From Wolbachia endosymbiont of Encarsia formosa (GTDB lineage Bacteria; Pseudomonadota; Alphaproteobacteria; Rickettsiales; Anaplasmataceae), in assembly GCF_039540065.1 (NCBI RefSeq), contig NZ_CP154278.1:124001-188000 (forward strand): a stretch of DNA of 64,000 nt, written 5' to 3'. The translations under genes and the position numbers were made by a program. Positions 61,174 through 64,000 of this stretch are shown here, piece by piece. The notes under the pieces were generated by a model that was given only the letters and a program-made list of their open reading frames with translations, ran no database searches and was not told the origin of the DNA. How positions within the stretch are numbered: position 1 is the stretch's first letter; each line of letters opens with the position of its first letter.

Positions 61174-61607
61174 TATTCTAAAAACGTGTTCCTTGTATGC
61201 AAGAACAGCAAAATTGAGTATAGAATTTTGAACTTAGGGTAGCTGCATTAAATCTAAGTGTCAAGAGTAGGATTGTAAAAATCATCTGGCTTTACTGGTA
61301 ATTCGTTTAGTATTTTTGCATTAATGTTAGAAACTCTTGGCTCTACTATAAGGATTATTTTCTGCATATTCTTTGATAGCCATCACAGTATATTACTTGT
61401 TCCATATCTATATTAATTCGACTACAGCAAGTGATAATTTCTTAATATTAAAACCAATATGCGCTTTAGCATATAATTATCAGTAGCTTTCAAAGCAATT
61501 AGGCTGAGATTATTTAGAGTAGTAATGTTTATTTTTATATTGACTATTGAGGTTTATTATTTTATAACTAAGACTTAGTTATTTTCAGAGTTTTAAATTT
61601 ACAGTAT
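61174..61607. other. Spacer upstream of the str operon
   Basis: No recognised gene lies in these 434 bases. A 37-codon minus-strand frame (61367-61254) reads MQKIILIVEPRVSNINAKIL and onward, but it is short and unmatched. The last 100 bases before rpsL are AT-rich and should contain the str operon promoter. Confidence 0.5.
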
Positions 61608-61982
61608 ATGCCTACGATAAGTCAATTAATATGTAAGGGTAGATCAGGGTTAACTCCCAAGAAGAAGGTGCCAGCTTTGGGAAAATGCAATCCTCAAAGA
61701 AGGGGTGTTTGCACTAAGGTATATACTACAACTCCTAGAAAGCCTAATTCAGCACTACGTAAGGTAGCTAGAGTAAAGATTAGTGGATACGGTGAAGTGA
61801 CGGCTTATATACCTGGCGAAGGTCATAATTTACAAGAGCATTCCGTTGTTTTAATACGTGGCGGGCGAGTTAAGGATTTGCCGGGTGTACGTTATCACAT
61901 AATAAGAGGTGCTCTTGATCTACGTGGTGTGCAAGGTAGAAAGAAATCTCGTTCACAATATGGTGTAAAGAAATCTGGTTAA
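61608..61982 (+). CDS. rpsL: 30S ribosomal protein S12
   Basis: S12 sits at the decoding site and governs accuracy. The 124 residues match the family. [16 protein letters not shown] contains the Lys tied to streptomycin resistance when mutated, and the wild-type Lys is present. [17 protein letters not shown] is also intact. It is the first gene of the str operon, five bases before rpsG. Confidence 0.98.
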   Translation: MPTISQLICKGRSGLTPKKKVPALGKCNPQRRGVCTKVYTTTPRKPNSALRKVARVKISGYGEVTAYIPGEGHNLQEHSVVLIRGGRVKDLPGVRYHIIRGALDLRGVQGRKKSRSQYGVKKSG

Positions 61983-61987
61983 AATTT

Positions 61988-62464
61988 ATGGCACGTCGTA
62001 ATAAAGCAAAAAAAAGAACAAGCCCTGACTCTCGTTATGGTAGTGTCTTGGTTATGCGTTTTATTAATATAATTATGAAATGTGGTAAAAAATCTATTGC
62101 AGAAAAGATTGCTTATAGTGCTTTGTCCTTAGCTGAAAAGAAAATAGGCAAAGATGCCTTATCAATTTTTGAAACAGCAGTAGAAAATGTTACTCCTTCT
62201 ATAGAAGTGCGTTCTCGACGTATTGGTGGTACAACTTATCAAGTACCTGTTGAAATTCGTCAAGATAGAGCAATTTCTTTGGCATTAAGGTGGATTGCTA
62301 GAGCAACTTCTGCTGCTAGAAAAAAGAGTGGTAGAACTACTGTTTATTGTTTGCAGTCTGAAATATTAGATGCTTATAATAAATGTGGTGGTGCATTTAA
62401 GATGTGTGAAGAAAAGTATAAAATGGCTGAAGCTAATAAGGCATTTTCTCATCTTCGTTTTTAA
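61988..62464 (+). CDS. rpsG: 30S ribosomal protein S7
   Basis: S7 starts assembly of the 30S head by binding 16S rRNA. The 158 residues include [18 protein letters not shown], then [20 protein letters not shown] in near-consensus form. It lies between rpsL and fusA as in the standard str operon. Confidence 0.98.
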   Translation: MARRNKAKKRTSPDSRYGSVLVMRFINIIMKCGKKSIAEKIAYSALSLAEKKIGKDALSIFETAVENVTPSIEVRSRRIGGTTYQVPVEIRQDRAISLALRWIARATSAARKKSGRTTVYCLQSEILDAYNKCGGAFKMCEEKYKMAEANKAFSHLRF

Positions 62465-62485
62465 TATTACCTGATTGATTGTGGT

Positions 62486-64000
62486 ATGGAAGTTTTAATA
62501 TCTAGGTATAGAAATATAGGAATAATGGCTCATATAGATGCTGGAAAGACCACCACAACAGAGCGTATTTTATTTTATACTGGTAAACAAAATAGGATTG
62601 GTGAAGTGCACGATGGTGCGGCTTCTATGGATTGGATGGAGCAAGAGAAGGAGCGTGGCATTACAATTACCTCTGCTGCAACAACATGTTTTTGGAATGA
62701 TCATAGGATTAATATAATAGATACTCCTGGTCATGTTGATTTCACTATTGAGGTTGAGAGATCTTTGAGGGTTTTGGATGGTGCAGTTGCTGTATTTGAT
62801 GGGGTTGCTGGAGTTGAGCCTCAGTCTGAGACGGTTTGGCGTCAAGCTGATAAATATACCGTTCCTCGTATCTGCTTTGTTAATAAAATGGATAGAATAG
62901 GGGCAAATTTTTATCGATGTGTCGATATGATAAAAACGAAGCTTGGCGCATCACCTTTAGTTATTCAGTTGCCAATAGGAAGTGAGAAAGATTTTAAAGG
63001 CATAATCGATCTTATTTCTATGAAAGCTATTATATGGCAAGAAGAAACATTAGGCGCTAAATTTTCTTATGAAGATATTCCTTATGATTTGCTTGATAAG
63101 GCTCAAGAGTATCGAAATCTTTTATTAGATGCTGCAGCTGAAATGGATGATGAGGCGATAAATATTTACTTTGAATCTAACGATCTGCCAACTGATTTAT
63201 TGAAAAAGTGTGTGAGAAGAGGGACCATTAAAGGAAAATTTGTCCCTGTATTATGTGGGTCAGCTTTTAAAAACAAAGGCGTGCAATCACTTTTAGATGG
63301 TGTGGTTGATTTTTTACCCTCTCCTATTGATGTTGATGTAATTATTGGAACTGATCCTAAAGATTCAGAAAAGAAAATTGAGATCAAACCTTCAGAAAAA
63401 GAGAAATTCGTTGCTCTTGCGTTTAAAGTGATGACGGATAAATTTGTAGGTAGCTTGACGTTTATTCGTATTTATTCCGGTAAGTTAAAATCTAAATCTG
63501 CTGTGTTAAATGCTGGAAAGAATGAGACTGAAGGAATTGGTAGAATGTTACTTATGCATGCAAATAACAGAGAAGATATAAACGAAGCTAAAGTTGGTGA
63601 TATAGTTGCCTTAGTTGGATTAAAGAAAACAATTACTGGTGATACTTTATGTTCATCTGATTTTCCTATACTATTAGAGCGTATGGAATTTCCTGATCCT
63701 GTTATTGAAACTGCTATAGAACCGAAAACTACCTCAGATCAGGAAAAATTAGGCGTTGCTTTGAATAGATTAGTTGCAGAAGATCCTTCTTTGAGGATGT
63801 CAGTAAATGCGGAGAGTGGGCAGACTATATTGAAAGGTATGGGTGAGCTGCATCTTGAGATTATTATTGATAGAATGAAGCGCGAGTTTAATGTTGAAGC
63901 TAACGTTGGTGCGCCTCAAGTTGCATATCGTGAAACTATCACTAAATCTGTTGAAATTGATTACACTCATAAAAAACAATCAGGTGGTGCTGGTCAGTTT
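62486..64000 (+). CDS. fusA: Elongation factor G (5' part)
   Basis: EF-G drives ribosomal translocation by GTP hydrolysis. The ATG at 62486 is followed by the P-loop AHIDAGKT at 15-22, the switch II DTPGHVD and the base-specificity NKMDR. The first 505 codons are seen, open to the window end, so about 190 C-terminal residues are missing. The distance of 21 bases from rpsG fits the str operon. Confidence 0.97.
   Translation, partial: MEVLISRYRNIGIMAHIDAGKTTTTERILFYTGKQNRIGEVHDGAASMDWMEQEKERGITITSAATTCFWNDHRINIIDTPGHVDFTIEVERSLRVLDGAVAVFDGVAGVEPQSETVWRQADKYTVPRICFVNKMDRIGANFYRCVDMIKTKLGASPLVIQLPIGSEKDFKGIIDLISMKAIIWQEETLGAKFSYEDIPYDLLDKAQEYRNLLLDAAAEMDDEAINIYFESNDLPTDLLKKCVRRGTIKGKFVPVLCGSAFKNKGVQSLLDGVVDFLPSPIDVDVIIGTDPKDSEKKIEIKPSEKEKFVALAFKVMTDKFVGSLTFIRIYSGKLKSKSAVLNAGKNETEGIGRMLLMHANNREDINEAKVGDIVALVGLKKTITGDTLCSSDFPILLERMEFPDPVIETAIEPKTTSDQEKLGVALNRLVAEDPSLRMSVNAESGQTILKGMGELHLEIIIDRMKREFNVEANVGAPQVAYRETITKSVEIDYTHKKQSGGAGQF

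Noticed and set aside
61254-61367. A 37-codon minus-strand frame near the str operon
   Set aside because: It is too short and unmatched to call a gene.

Overview
The window looks like chromosome of an arthropod-type Wolbachia (Rickettsiales, Anaplasmataceae). It is AT-rich. Its single-copy genes (ftsZ, ctrA, the ClpP/ClpX/Lon cluster, gpmI, a short L31) read like Wolbachia homologues, and they are interspersed with ankyrin-repeat genes, small membrane proteins of unknown function, decayed transposase pieces and short dispersed palindromes. I identified the organism by recognising the sequences, not by a search, and I did not assign a supergroup.

Layout. 1-545 is debris: a DUF1016-type nuclease end and an IS4-type transposase start. 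546-3651 is a minus-strand cluster, rpmI-rplT-fmt-purH. 3750-6411 holds a PAS-like protein and a duplicated membrane-protein locus whose left copy is broken. 6630-9552 has alaS, which carries a palindromic element inside its reading frame, and tRNA-Asn. 9639-18447 has a leucine-rich-repeat protein, gpmI, an uncharacterised hydrolase-like protein, fabD, rpmE, nadK, a four-helix membrane protein, an iron-binding periplasmic protein and pyrB. 18448-19132 is a repeat-bearing spacer. 19133-24784 holds a secreted ankyrin protein overlapping a secreted pentapeptide-repeat protein, then gmk and a membrane-anchored ankyrin protein. 24756-34686 is mostly metabolic (sdhA, dapD, sodB, an M16 peptidase, tgt, nuoE) with small unknowns.

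34792-39748 is the most unusual stretch. A decayed ankyrin gene (minus) and a mucin-like Thr/Ser-rich membrane protein gene (plus) each keep a long continuous frame that is punctuated by in-frame stop codons. rnpB (RNase P RNA) follows, then an IS66 remnant and ctrA. 41610-47923 has gpsA-pgpA-GNAT, a PAS sensor with no kinase domain, sdhB, and ftsZ overlapping an EVE-domain gene and ybeY. 48154-52686 has a small membrane protein with a clear terminator, a frameshifted comM, and a polysaccharide deacetylase overlapping PBP2. 52786-58516 is the protein-quality-control cluster tig-clpP-clpX-lon. The window closes with tRNA-Leu, a BON-domain lipoprotein, an IS5 remnant, prmC and the start of the str operon (rpsL-rpsG-fusA), with fusA cut by the window end.

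How it fits together. The housekeeping part gives cell-cycle control (CtrA, FtsZ), translation, proteolysis, fragments of central metabolism and residual envelope synthesis. The accessory part is a host-interaction set: ankyrin, LRR, pentapeptide and mucin-like proteins, several with signal peptides or C-terminal membrane anchors, and several decaying. I see no CRISPR array and no prophage structural genes.
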